From Fremontodendron californicum (Eukaryota > Streptophyta > Magnoliopsida > Malvales > Malvaceae): a stretch of 64,000 nucleotides of DNA. A program made the translations under genes and the position numbers. Position 1 is the first letter of the stretch. Every line of letters starts with the position of its first letter. A model generated the notes under the pieces. The model saw only the letters and a list, made by a program, of their open reading frames with translations, did no database searches and was not told where the DNA came from. Below are positions 23,278-35,518 of the stretch, piece by piece. The stretch lies in assembly GCA_030761205.1 (NCBI GenBank), contig JAULJL010000010.1, positions 4,221,001 through 4,285,000 of the forward strand. The letters run 5' to 3'.

Positions 23278-23709
23278 GCAACGACACTCTTCTCTTCCCC
23301 ACCTCTCCATTCCTTTTTTTGAATCCAATTTTCTTGTCTTCCTTTTATACATTATGTTTCTCATTGTAGCTTTGATGATTTGATTTAATTTCCTTCAACC
23401 AACCAAAGTCTCATCTTTGTCTGAGGTCAGATAGTTAGGGAAGTACTATGTAGGGTAGTAGAGTTGCTTTTAATTTGTCTGTTCGTAGGTCGTCTTGGTC
23501 ATCAAGGAACATGTCTTTGGGTCGTCTCTCAAGTCTTAACTCTACGTTAACACCTCACATTATTTCATTTTTTCTTGTATCCTTTCTCATTTTCTTTCCA
23601 TATTGCTTCTTTGTTGTTTCGTTTCTCTTATTTATTTTTGAGTTTGTATTTGATGTATTGATCGGCTATAAATCTTATACATTATCAATGAACTACAATA
23701 AGATACCTC

Positions 23710-24274
23710 TGTTGAACTCACTCGGCCCATCAGGAGCGGGCCCAATCCACCAAACATAGGCCCAGCTAATCAGCCCAACCAAGCGAGCCTAGCAATCACT
23801 GGAAATAGAGTCCTGGGACACGTGGGCGACTCCCTTTCTCCAAGAGGTCACATCTCCAATCACCTCGGCGCCACCTGGGCAGTGCGAGGCATTAAATGCC
23901 ACAGTCTGCAGATGACGGACATTAAATGCAACCGTCTCCTAGACAAGGCCCCCCGAGGTCGCTTACATCAGACGACCTATCGGAGTCGGGCACGTGGAAT
24001 TGGTAAGGCGAGCACCAGCTCACCCAACCTCTTCTATATATAGCTCTCTCCAGGCTATTCATGGTTAAGCTATCTCTCTCTCTCTCTCTTTTTCTCTTAA
24101 GACTACTCTCTCTCTCTCAAATACTTTTTCTTCCTCTTTCAAACACTGACTTAACCATCGGAGTGTGTCTCGGAGCTCAACCTTCCGTGCCCTCTGACCT
24201 ATTTTCCTCCTCTTCAGGGTCTCAGACCACCAGAGACCTCAGGAGCACCACCATGATACAAAAAAACATCAACA
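23710..24274 (+). repeat. 5' LTR (565 bp)
   Basis: Matches the 3' LTR from the TGTTGAAC start to the ATCAACA end. A TATA motif (CTATATATAG, near 24031) followed by CT repeats marks the probable element promoter. It contains about 50 bases near 23990-24030 that the 3' LTR lacks. Confidence 0.92.
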
Positions 24275-24304
24275 TTTGGTGGCCTCTGTGGGAAACGACA
24301 AGCC

Positions 24305-26240
24305 ATGTCTTTACCACCAATCCAACAAACCTCCTCACTTGGAGACCCAGACACCATTCCCCTCATTACCAACTCCTCCACACCCCAAGTTACAGGCAGT
24401 TTTCAATCTCCCCCCCCACGAACCTCCCTCAACCTCCTGGGACTTGGCACCAGCTACCAAGCACATTTTATGTCTAACTTCTGGCCCCAGCAGCCCTACT
24501 ACTAGAGCCTACTCAAGGTCCCCTCCCCAGTGTTTTTAACCCTCACGACTCCACTGCGAGACATACCTCCAGCCACCCAGCAAACCACCCATATAGCCCT
24601 CTCTAACCCCTTAGAAGCTCAGTTTAATGCTGCGGGACAAACGAGCATTTCCTTTGTCCCTTGAGCAGACCCCCACCAGCTAGCCAAGAGAACCACCAGC
24701 CATACTACTACCAAATATTGCCACCGGGTCCCCCACTGGCAACCAACCCTACCATCCAACCACCCAACACCGCTTTCCAACCCCTGTGCTATCTTACATC
24801 GACCCAACGTACTAGATGCTCATGAGCTAGATACAAACCCTCCAGGCTCAACTGGCTGAGCAACAACATGCCGCCCGCCAGGCTTATCAGAAAGTGGGGC
24901 CAAACCAAAATGGCAACATTAACAACCAAGAAGAAAACAGTGCCAGCTCGTCTTATCGAGGTAGCCATTGAACAACCGCAAGCCGGGCCAACAGACAAAT
25001 AGGGGACGACACTCCGAGAAGCGACCCCGGAACCAAGAAAACCTGCCCACCAATAAGGAGACGGCTGCTTGCGCTATGGAAGCCCAGATGAAGGCCTTAA
25101 GAAAAGAAGTCCATGACATGATGAAAGACAAAACCGAGGAGGCAAAATGGATGACGGATGACAACAGTCCTCTGACCTTGGAAATCCGGCAGGAATTAGT
25201 GCCCAAAACAATCAAGCTCCCCAAAGAAACCTATGATGGCACCAAAGACCCCACAGACCACCTTATCTAGTACAAAAATTACATGAACTTGCTGGGGGCC
25301 ACTGACGCCCAGAAGTGTCGAGTGTTTCCTATGACACTCAGAGTGTACGCCAGAACTTGGTACCACTTGTTGTTGGCGAGATCCATCGACAGCTTCCAGA
25401 ATCTTGGTAGAACCTTCATTGCTCACTTCTTCGCTAACAGGCAACCTTCAAAACCACGGCCAGCCTCCTCGCAGTAAGGCAGAAGGAAAGCGAAACCCTC
25501 AGATAATACATTCGCAGGTTCATTTCCGCCATAATGGAGATCAAAGACCTACATGATGACCGGGCCATACAAGCGTTCATCTGCGGGGTCCGCCATGAAC
25601 ACGTCTGATATGTCCTGACAGATAATAAACCGAAAAAACTCTATAACCTATATGAGAAATCCCAGAGGTATGCCGGAATAGAAGAAATAAAATTGGCCGA
25701 GGGGCCCGATAAAAGAACGCACTACCAACAGGGTTAGGGCTGTCCCCCAAAGAACAAACAAGGATACCATAACAACAGGAGATAGTTGGGTTTCGACTCA
25801 CACCGCCAAAGGTCTAGATCGCCCGAAAGAATGACCCGTCAAAATAACACGGACAGAGCCATTCAGGGCCGCGGGCAAAGAGGAGAAAGAGCCCCATACT
25901 CTAAGTTCGACGAGTAAACCCCTTTCAACGCCTTAAAGGCGTACATCGTGAACGCGGTAGCCCACGAGGGTATCTTGGGAGTGCCCTACCCCATGAAGGA
26001 CAACCCGTTGTGCCTTAACACCAAGAAAAAGTGCAACTATCACAATGATATGGAACACAACATGGAGGATTGTAGGTCTTTGAAAGATGCAATTGAGATC
26101 TCTATCAGAAAATGGCAGATCAAATAGTTTGTAAGGAAGATAGATGCCCAACAGGGGCATTCATCGACGAATAGTCAAAGGAACACAGGCAGGGCAGAAA
26201 AAAAGAAATCGATACAGGGGGTGATAAACATGATAGTGGA
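24305..26240 (+). pseudogene. Retrotransposon gag relic
   Basis: A plausible start ATG at 24305 opens a Pro/Ser/Thr-rich stretch that soon stops. From 24968 the frame runs through a charged region into the conserved gag core (YDGTKDPTDHL, then CRVFPMTLRVYARTWY). It is broken by TAG at 25268, by a shift near 25443, and by stops at about 25522, 25606 and 25735. A zinc-binding-like stretch (CNYHNDMEHNMEDC) lies near 26033. In an intact element gag would form the cytoplasmic particle. Confidence 0.8.
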
Positions 26241-26339
26241 GGGCACATAAGAATGGACCGCTAGTAATTCCAAAAGAAAGGCTCACCTAAGAAGCATAAT
26301 GGCAATTGATGCAAACCCCAAAAACGAGCAAAGCAGAAT

Positions 26340-29300
26340 AAAGACTAGATGGTAGACTTCACTGATAATGATGTCGATATCTTGGAAGACAATGTTAATG
26401 ACCCGATTGTTGTGGCGACCACAATAGAAAACTTCAGAGTAAAAAGGGTCATCATCGACAGCGGTAGCGCAGTGGAAGTTATTTAGTGGGAAGCCTTCAA
26501 GAAGATGGGCATCCCTGAGAAAGATCTGAAGACAGCAAGCCTAATCTTCGATTTTGCGAATCAGCCAATTATAGTCAAAGGGTCAATCACCTTGCCAGTA
26601 ACAATGGAAGACGGCGACCACACCCTCACCGTCATCTCTGAGTTCCTAGTGGTCGACCAGCCTTCGGCCTACAACGTCATCCTTGGAAGGCCTGTGATGA
26701 GAAAGGCAAGGATGGTGGCTGCCGTCTACTGCCTGACAATAAAATTTCCAACACCCATGGAAATCGGTTACATGAAGACAGATTAGCAAACGGCACGGTA
26801 GTGCCATGTTTTGTCCATACAGATTGCAAAAAAATACCAAGGCGTCGAGCCCGACCTCGACATGGCAGAAGCAGTGGGCAAAAAAAAGAAATCGAAGGGC
26901 AACTAATAGAAGCTCAGGTCAACCTTGGAAAGCTTAGACAACAGAGCAGAGATGAGTCAGTATAAGGCGGAGCCCGCAAAACAAACAAAGACAATCCCTT
27001 TAGATCTAGAAAACCCGTCTAAGACAACCAAGGTCGGGTCCTCTTTGGGAGTCAAAGAAAGACGGCCTTTGGTGGTCATGTTGCAGGAAAACACTGACAT
27101 CTTTGCATGGTCGACGGCTGGCATGCTCGGAATAGACCCAAATGTAATCACCCACTCCCTGAATGTGAACCCAGTAGCAAAATCGGTTAGACAAAAGAAG
27201 CGCCAGTTTGCCCCTGAGAGAGTCAGGGCGGTCAGAGAAGTTGAGAAACTGTTCGCCATCGATTTCATCAAAGGGGTGGTTTAACCGGATTGGCTTGCCA
27301 ATGTAGTGATGGTAAAAAGGCTAGCGGTAAATGGTGAATGTGTGTTGACTCACAGATCTGAACAAGGCCTGCCCTAAGGACAGCTTCCCCCTACCAGCCA
27401 TAGATCGATTGGTTGACTCCTCAGCAGGACACAAATACTTGAGTTTTATGGACGCTTTCTCCGACTACAACCAGATCAAAATGAACCCCGAAGACCAAGA
27501 TAAGACGTCCTTTATGACGGATGAGGGTCTATTCTACTACCAAGTTATGCCCTTCGGGCTAAAGAACGCAGGAGCCACCTACCAAAGGTTGGTAAACAGA
27601 CTCTTCAAGGACCAAATCGGGCGGAGTATGGAAGTATATATAGACGACATGCTGGACAAGAGCTTCTTACTAAACCAACACGTCGGGGATCTGGAAGAAG
27701 CCTTTGGCATCATCAGGAAGTACAACATGAGGTTAAATCCGAAAAAATATGCATTCGCGGTAGGAGAAGGGAAGTTCCTCGATTTTATGATTTTTGATAG
27801 AGGAATAGAAGCAAATTCGGAAAAATATTCAGGCAATCTTGGGCATGTGTCCGCCAAGAAATACTAAAGAAATGCAAAGACTTACCGGCAGGATGGTCGC
27901 CCTCAACAGGTTTGTCTCCAAGCTCGCCGACAGGTGCTTACCTTTCTTCAAAGTGTTCAGAGGAGCCTTCAGGTATCAATGGACCAAAGATTGCCAAAAG
28001 GCTTTCGAAGAACTAAAAAAGTATTTGCGCTCGCCGTCTCTGCTCACCAGTCCCTTACCAGGAGATCAGTTATATGTCTACCTAGCAGCCTCAGCCTCAG
28101 ACGAGACCGTAGCTGCCGTGCTCCTTGAAGAAGAAGAAGGCCGCCAAACACCAGTTTATCATATCAGTTAAGCCCTGCAGAATGGAGAAGTTAACTACAC
28201 CCAGCGAGAAAAAACCACTTATGCTCTGATAGTGGCCGCTAGGCATCTGAGGCAGTATTTCCAAACCCATCCCATCATCGTATTGACGGATCAATCGCTA
28301 AGGGAAGTTTTGTAAAAGGTAGACACGGCTGGTAGAATGGCCAAGTGGAGTGTTGAGCTAAGTGAATTTGGTCTAGAGTATAAGCCAAGGAAAGCCATCA
28401 AGGCCCAGGCTTTGGCAGACTTTATAGCAGAGTGCTCCTTTGATAGTGCCATCACGGCTCCAATCCGCTACCCCGAAGAGCCACCACCCAACCCTGACGA
28501 AGGGGCACAACCACCACCCCCAGAGCCGACCCTGATACAAAAACCCCAACAACAGAAGACCACCCCAAGTGGCATGTGGACTTTGTACGTGGATAGATCT
28601 TCAGGAAAAGAGGGATCAGGGGCCGAATTCTTGTTGACTGACCCCCAGGGAAGCAAATGGTAGTACGACTTATCTTTCGACTTTCTCGCCTCGAACAATG
28701 TAGCAGAATACGAGGCCCTCCTGGTAGGGCTTGAGTTAACACTTAAACTAGGGGTCGCAAGACTATCTATGTCTACCGACTCCCAATTGGTAGCAAAACA
28801 GGTGAACGGGGAATATGAAGTAAGGGAGCCCGCCTTCGTAAAATACCGCAAAAAGGTCATGGACCTAAACCTGCGCTTCAACCAGTTGGTAATCCAGCAG
28901 ACCGCCAAAGAGAAAAAAGGCCAGGGCAGACTCCCTGTCCAAGCTCACCTCCACATTGAGATAAGACAAAGGGGAAAGATCCTCTTTGAACACCATCTTT
29001 TACCAAGCCACCAAGAAGGTGTGGAGATCCTCCCAATAGCGAACGAGCAAAGTTGGCTGACAGGTATTATAGACTTCCTAAAAAATGAGACCTCACCCGA
29101 TGACCCCAAAGAACAACTAAGACTGAGAAGAAGAGCCGCCAGGTACACAATAATGGGCGACACTCTGTACAGAAAATCATCTAGTGAACCCTTGTTGAGG
29201 TGTTTAGCGCCACCAGAAGCTGAGTATATCCTCCGAGAGATCCACGAAGAAGTATGTGAAAATCACATGGGAGCAGGTTTTTGGTACAGAAAGCACTTAG

Positions 29301-30286
29301 ATAGAATTTTTATTGGCCGACAATGAAGAAAGATGTCACAAAGTTGGTAAAGAAGTGCGATAAATGCCAGATGTTCGCTGCCGTCCCAAGGCAGCCAGCA
29401 GAATTGCTTAACCAGTTGTCGAGCCCATGACCCTTCGCGATGTGGGGGATAGACATCTTGGGGTCTTTCCCAATTGCCATAGGACAGAAGAAGTTTGTGG
29501 TTGTCGCCTGCAAATACTTCACTAAATGGGTAGAAGCATAGACTGTGGCGACCATTATGGAAAGGGTAATCGAGAACTTCGTCTGAAAGTCTATGGTGTG
29601 CAGGTACGGAGTACCCAACACCATCGTGGCGGATAATTGTGCACAGTTCCAGGGGCAAGTTGAAGAAATTTTATGAAAACTTCAAAATCCTGCTCACGCA
29701 CAGCTCGGTCAAGCACCTCATAACAAACGGACAGGTTGAGGAGATGAACAAGAAAATCCTCCAAGGCTTGAAAAAGAAGCTCGACGATGCCAATGAGGCA
29801 TGGCTAGAAGAAATGCCAGGAATACTATGGGCCATCAGGACTACGTCCTACTCCGGCACGGGCGAGACCCTTTTCAATCTGATGTATGGAACAGAGGCTA
29901 TGAAACTAGCCGAGATAGGCATCAACTCCTTAAGAATAGCTCACTATGACCCCTCCACCAATGAAGAAGCACTTAGGAGAAATCTGGATCTTCTAGAAGA
30001 AACTAGAGACTGGGCACAAGTCAAACAGGCCGCCAAATCGCATCAGGTCGCCCAGTACTATAACTTAAAGGTCAAAGGTAGACAGTTCCAAGTCAGCGAC
30101 CTTGTCCTTAGAAGTTACGAAGCCAGCAGACCCACGGACGAATAGGGAAATATGACCGCAAACTAGGAAGGCCCTTACAAGGTGACAAAGAAGATTGGCT
30201 TTAGAGCCTACGCGTTGGAATGAATGGACGGAAGCCCTGTACTAAGGACCTACAATGCATTCCACATGAAGAAATATTTCCTGTAA
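26340..30286 (+). pseudogene. Retrotransposon pol relic (PR-RT-RH-RH-INT)
   Basis: Domains in order: aspartic protease with DSGS at 26457; reverse transcriptase with FMDAFSDYNQ (near 27448) and YIDD (near 27636); its own RNase H (about 27985-28330); a linker rich in Pro; a second RNase H starting WTLYVDRSSG (about 28576) with YEALLVGLEL and TDSQLV; an integrase zinc region (near 29230-29360), a worn catalytic core (WGIDILGSFP, YGVPNTIVADN); and a C-terminal stretch ending HMKKYFL at 30286. Many in-frame stops and several shifts split it, so no polyprotein can be made. Confidence 0.87.
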
Positions 30287-30369
30287 ATTTATGTACAAAT
30301 TGTATCTTTCATCATAAGAATAATAATACAGCTTGCCTTTTGCAGGAAAAATAAAACTCAACACTTTGC

Positions 30370-31062
30370 CCAACGACCTTTAACTGGCCCATCCATTATT
30401 GGATCCATCATGTGCGCTCGCAATAAGATGTCATACTGCATGCCCAACAGCCTCTAACTGGTCCATCCATTCTTGCGCCCACCATGTGCGCTCGCAATAT
30501 GACACCATGCTGCACGCCCAACGGCCTCTAACTGGTCGATCCATCCTCGCGTCCACCATGTGCGCTCGCAATATGATGCCATGCTGCACGCCCAACGGCC
30601 TCTAACTGGCCCATCCATCCCCGCGTCCACCATATGCACTCGCAATAAGACACCATGTTGCACGCCCAACAGCCTCTAACTGGCCCATTCATCCTCGCGT
30701 CCACCATGTGCACTCGCAATAAGACGCCATGCTGCATGCCTAATAGTCTCTAACTGGCCCATCCATCCTCGCATCCACCATGTGCGCTCGCAATAAGACG
30801 CCATATTGCACGCCCAGCGGCCTCTAACTGGCCCATCCATCCTCGCGTCCACCATGTGCTCTCGTAATAAGATGCCATGCTGCACACCCAACGGCCTCTA
30901 ACTGGTCCATCCATCCTCGTGTCCACCATGTGCGCTCGCAATAAGACGCCATGATGCACACCTAACGTCCTCTAACTGGCCCATCCATCCTCGCGTTGCA
31001 CGTCCAACGGCCTCTAATTGGCCCATCCATCCACGTCCACCATGCGTACCAGCATGACTATT
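30370..31062 (+). repeat. 74-bp minisatellite in the retrotransposon
   Basis: About nine units, marked by CTCTAACTGGCCCATCCATC at 74-base steps (30453, 30527, 30601, 30675, 30749, 30823, 30897, 30971), with a worn first unit near 30379 and a cut-down unit near 31013. 74 is not a multiple of 3, so the long minus-strand frames across it change frame from unit to unit and are artefacts. Confidence 0.9.
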
Positions 31063-31285
31063 CATTTCATTCCAACCCTTACACTCACACGAATAACCAA
31101 CAAAGGTAGCAACCTGCAACAAGTCCAGTAGTCTGCCAATACACCAACAACACGCATAAAGGCAAACTCCAAAACGAACAACAAAGGCAAACTAAGCAGA
31201 GAAGAAGGCAAACCAAACAGGATTTTCATTGATAAAAAAAAAGAAAGATTACAAGTATCCTAAGTATTATGTACAAGGTCCCCAC

Positions 31286-34200
31286 CTAGAGGACCACTAC
31301 CTGCCCCAATTGCATCACACCCCCAACTACGACAGCTGGATCCCTAACTTCTCCATCTTCAGAAAGGTCCACGATAAGAGCATCAGCTGCAAGCATCTCC
31401 TCTGTCGCTGTAACAGACGGAGGCAACTCACCCTCTAGAGCTGCAAACATCTTCCCTATGGCTGCAGCAAATGGGGGCAGCTCATTTTGTGGAGTAAGGG
31501 GCACGCCATCTATTTTGGGGCATTGCAGGGACAACAGACCTAGGGACAATCTCATAATCCACGCTTAAACTCTCCAAAGAGGGCAAGTCAGGGCATATAG
31601 GGTCAAAGCCCTCAGGAGGATTCGCAATGGCCCTAAAGTCTATTCCCTTGCAGTCGAGGGACCCATACATTAATTGCACCCCAGTAAGGGTGGTCGCCTT
31701 AAATTCGTCCACCATCCCAAGGGCCACCTCAACCACTTCGCCCTCTTTTGCCTCCAAGGCCTTCTAAAGCACGCTTCTCAGCCTCCAAAGCCTTGGCCAT
31801 AGCCTTGACAACGGCGGCCTCCACAGCCTCGACAACAACAGCCTCTTTCTCTTTTTTTTCCTTCTCCACCAAATTCTGCTTCAGGACTTTGATTTTTTTA
31901 TCCCTAGCCTTAACGCGGTCCTCTGTCTTGGTGAGTTGACCGCAAACAAGCGTGGCCTGTTTCTCAGACTCTGCCACTTTGGCCAGGCAGGACTGTTCGT
32001 TGGTGACCCCCTTGTCCTCAGCAGACTTGGTTTTTTCCTTCTCAGCTTTCAAAAGCATCTCTAGCTCTGTCACGACTCACGAGGGCAGACTTGAGCTGGA
32101 GATCCCCCTCCACGTTGTGAAGATGGGCGTCTGATTCCCTGACACGGTTATATACAGCCAGGGTTGCAACCAGATTCTGAAAGAAAATAGCAAACCATGT
32201 TAGAAAGATTGAACAACACCAACCATTAAGGAACCCGAAGAGCAGAGCTCACCTCCACCATGTTCGACATGACGTTGTGCTGAACAGTGCGAAGGCTGCA
32301 GTTTTCAATAACCTTTACCTCCTGGAAAGGGAGATGACTACGAGCCCAACTAATGCACGAGTCAACATTGTCGAGCAAGGACCCAACAGGCATACTGCTT
32401 TGATACTCGAAATACGAGCTAGACCCTTAGTCTCGGAGTTCGCCCTCGTAGGGCGAAGACGAAGAGCGCGCGAAGTGCGCCACAACGTCATCGCGGGTGG
32501 AAGAAGAGCCATCTTTGCCCGGTGAGGCTGGTATGATGGAAAAAGTCTTGCTATATTTAGGAGGTTTCGAGGCCTTTTTGGATTTGGGAGCCACATCAGT
32601 TGGGGCAATTTTTTTCCCCCCTCCTGTCAATGGCTGTGAAGAACTCTGACCCGCCTTCTGTGTAGCAACACCAAGGCCTGTCTGCTTAGCAGGCAAAGAA
32701 GGGACAGACTTCTGCTTTTTTGGATCCATGCCACTTTCTGCTTCTTTAGGGTAGGGTCGGCGGCCAGGCTATCCCTCTTATGCTTCTTGGCGGATTGCTC
32801 ATGAGCTAACAAAGCAATTGACCTTGTGCCCTAGCTCTGGGCTTTACTCTTGTCCTTCGTCGCCTGGCGGATCCTTTCAGCAATGGTAAGACTTGACATA
32901 CTTGCACAGAAGAAAACAATCAAAACGAGAGCTCATCAAAGTCCAAATGACGAGAGCACGCAAAATATATTAGCTCGCCAAAGATTTAGAAACAACGACG
33001 CCGCAGTAGAACTACCACGCCAAGCAATTTTGCTCCAAACAGTTTCGCTCTATGATAATAACTTCAACCAATTTTGCTCCAGCTCTTAAACCAGCACCAC
33101 TTTCGCTCTCTGACAAACTAGTGGAGGGTGACAGTTCTATCACAGCGAGAATTGAAGCAAGAAGGGCAGGCTCAGGGATCCAAGGCACCAAAGCAAGCGT
33201 ATGGCTGGACGCCCCAAGACCATTACCTTCATTGACGACGCCCACCTCTTCAGGAACCACCTCGCCAGGAGAGGCAGCACTTGCCTTTCTCGAAAGAGCA
33301 GCCCCACTTTGGGGAAAAGTGCCCAACTTTTTGCTCCTTTTCTTCTTCTTCTTCTCAGGCTCGATGATACCCATCAAAACCTCGGAGTAGTAGTCAGTAC
33401 CACCCACGGGCCACTCCTTACCTTGGGGAAGAGGGACTAGATCAGAAAACTTGGCCGCCACCCAATTTGGACTGATACCCTCCAAACAGTGCCTATAAAT
33501 AAGACAATCATTTACGGCGGCCTCCTAGTTGGTCCTGTTCGACATGTAATAATCGAACTGATCTTTCTCCAGATCATCCATGGCCACAGATATTTTTTGC
33601 GAATCTTTTGGGGGTTCAGACCATTTCACCGAAAAGCCCTAATTGTTCTCCAACTTCAACTTCACAGCAAAAAACTACGACCTCCTGATATGGTTATTAC
33701 AAGGAGCTTTCTCTATGATCACCTTGTGGCGAGGACTAAGGTAGCAGAACTTATCCCGCTTTACCTTCAAATGGTACAGGTTACAAAAAGCGGCGTACAA
33801 AGGCTCCACGCCCCTCTTCTTGCAATCAAGGAAGTACTCCACCATAACAGGCCAAGAAAACCCTGTCAGCTGAGCAACAGTAATACCATACCCCTCAAGG
33901 CAAGTGGCGAAGAAGGAGTGCAGAGAAAGATGGAATCCCCCTTTGAACATGTGCTCGAAGAAGATAGCGTCTCTCCCATTTTTCTTAACCTGACTAGGAC
34001 CCCGTCCCAATTCGGGCACATAGAATTCATAGCGATAATTAAGGATGAAGATACCACGGGTCAGCATTAGCGTACCAACCTGCTCGACGGTCATAGTACA
34101 GCGGATATCATCATAAAACTGAATGCCACCATCCCCAGAAACCCCTCCACTTTCTTCAGAAGATGCTTGGTCTACCTTCGAGGCACCATCACCAACAACC

Positions 34201-34367
34201 CCACCCCTACCACTCGTTCCAGCCCCACCGCTAGCAGCCACCCTGACCTCTTCCTCGATATCACGGTCCAGATAATCGCACACCTCGTCGATGCTCCGAC
34301 CACCAGCGTAGGACAAACCTTCCATCCTCTCAAACGCGTCGGAACCACCACTATCACTTGAACCCAT
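31286..34367 (-). pseudogene. Antisense retrotransposon gene (Transposase_28-like), decayed
   Basis: On the strand opposite to gag-pol. From ATG 34367 it reads MGSSDSGGSD, an acidic/Gly-rich region, then a conserved core (YEFYVPELGRGPS, FFEHMFKGGFHLSLHSFFA, QLTGFSWPVMVEYF, KRRGVEPLYAAFC). This is the 'putative gypsy type transposon' domain family (Pfam Transposase_28). Stops at 33675 and just below interrupt it. Related coding continues at 33485-33012 (basic KKKKKRSKK), 32729-32427, a Glu/Lys/Ala-rich coiled coil at 32073-31729, and 31757-31286, probably exons of one spliced gene. Such antisense ORFs are known in Tat/Grande-type elements; their role is unknown. Confidence 0.75.
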
Positions 34368-34997
34368 CTCACAAACAACCACACACAACAAAAACAAATA
34401 AAAATGCAAAGACAAGCACCGAAAATACCTATGCAGATTCGGCCAAACTTCCTCGGACAAGCGAACCAGCAAAACGGAGCAACCCACTAGCGAAATGGAG
34501 AACGGTGTAAGGAGATCGGAGCACTGGACACGTTCAGCAGTAAAAATGGCAGCACCTCGACAGTAAAAATGAAAAACAGAGAAGAAGCCAAAATCGGACA
34601 CCCCTATTTATAGTAAAAAAAGGCTCTGATGATCGCCCATTGCACCACACGATGGCCGACACGTGTCCGTCCCTCGAATGACGCACTTAGCTTTTAAGGC
34701 TGTCATTAAATAATAGGCGTGTCAAACGTCGTGTCACACCAACCAAAGGACAACTGCAAGTTCGGAGCACCTCCTCGCCCAAATTCAAATCTGCTCAGAC
34801 CACGTCAATAGCTACTGCTCGACACACTCCAAGAAAATAAGATCACCACTTAAGACCTTAGCCAGAAAACCAAAAAACAAAAAACAAGCCCCCTGACTCC
34901 TCGCCATTAGGGGTCAGTCCTTAACAACACGAGGTAACGGATACCAGCAGGCTCACCGTCAGTCACTTTATAACCGCCACCTCGCTTGGGGGGCAAT

Positions 34998-35513
34998 TGT
35001 TGAACCCACTCGGCTCACCAAGAGCGGGCCCAATCTACCAAGCACAGGCGCAGCTAATCAGCCCAACCAAGCGAGCCCAACAATCACTGGGAACAGAGTC
35101 TTGGGACATGTGGGCGACTCCCCTTCTCCAAGAGGTCACATCTCTAGTCACCTCGGCGCTCACTTAGGGCAGTGCGAGGCATTAAATGCCACAGTCTGCA
35201 GACGACGGACATTAAATGCGGCCGTCTCCTCGATAAGACCCCCTAGGTCGCTTACATCAGACGACCTATCGGAAACCTCCTCTATATATAGCCCTCCCCT
35301 GGGCTATTCACAGTTAAGCTCTTTCTCTCTCTTTCTCTTAAGACTACTCTCTCTCTCAAATACTTTTTCTTCTTCCTCTAAACACTAACTTAACCATCGG
35401 AGTGTGTCCTAGAGCTCAACCTTCGATGCCCTCTGACTTATTTTCCTCTTCTTCAGGGTCTCAGATTACCAGGGACCTCAGGAGCACTACCACGACACAA
35501 AAAGACATCAACA
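34998..35513 (+). repeat. 3' LTR (516 bp)
   Basis: Begins TGTTGAACCC after the purine tract TTGGGGGGCAAT and ends ATCAACA just before the ACCTC duplication. It has the same TATA motif (CTATATATAG near 35281) as the 5' copy. Confidence 0.92.
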
Positions 35514-35518
35514 ACCTC

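Larger units (their letters stand above)
23710..35513 (+). mobile_element. Ty3/Gypsy Tat-lineage LTR retrotransposon (11.8 kb, inactive)
   Basis: Perfect 5-bp target duplications ACCTC lie at 23705-23709 and 35514-35518. Both LTRs start TGTTGAAC and end ATCAACA. Order: 5' LTR, primer site region (TGGTGGCCTCTGTGGGA), gag, protease, reverse transcriptase, RNase H, a second RNase H, integrase, a 74-bp minisatellite, a gene on the opposite strand, a purine-rich tract (TTGGGGGGCAAT) and the 3' LTR. Two RNase H domains plus an antisense gene before the 3' LTR are marks of the Tat group (Grande, Retand, Ogre relatives). All coding parts carry stops or shifts. The LTRs differ by many substitutions and a deletion of about 50 bases, so the insertion is old. 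Confidence 0.93.

Noticed and set aside
24619..25224. Minus-strand frames opposite gag
   Set aside because: Shadows of the gag frame; no family pattern. Only the region 31286-34367 shows real antisense coding motifs.
30454..31122. Series of about 70-residue minus-strand frames over the minisatellite (MVDARMDGPVRGRW type)
   Set aside because: The 74-base unit shifts frame each repeat; the frames are a product of the array.
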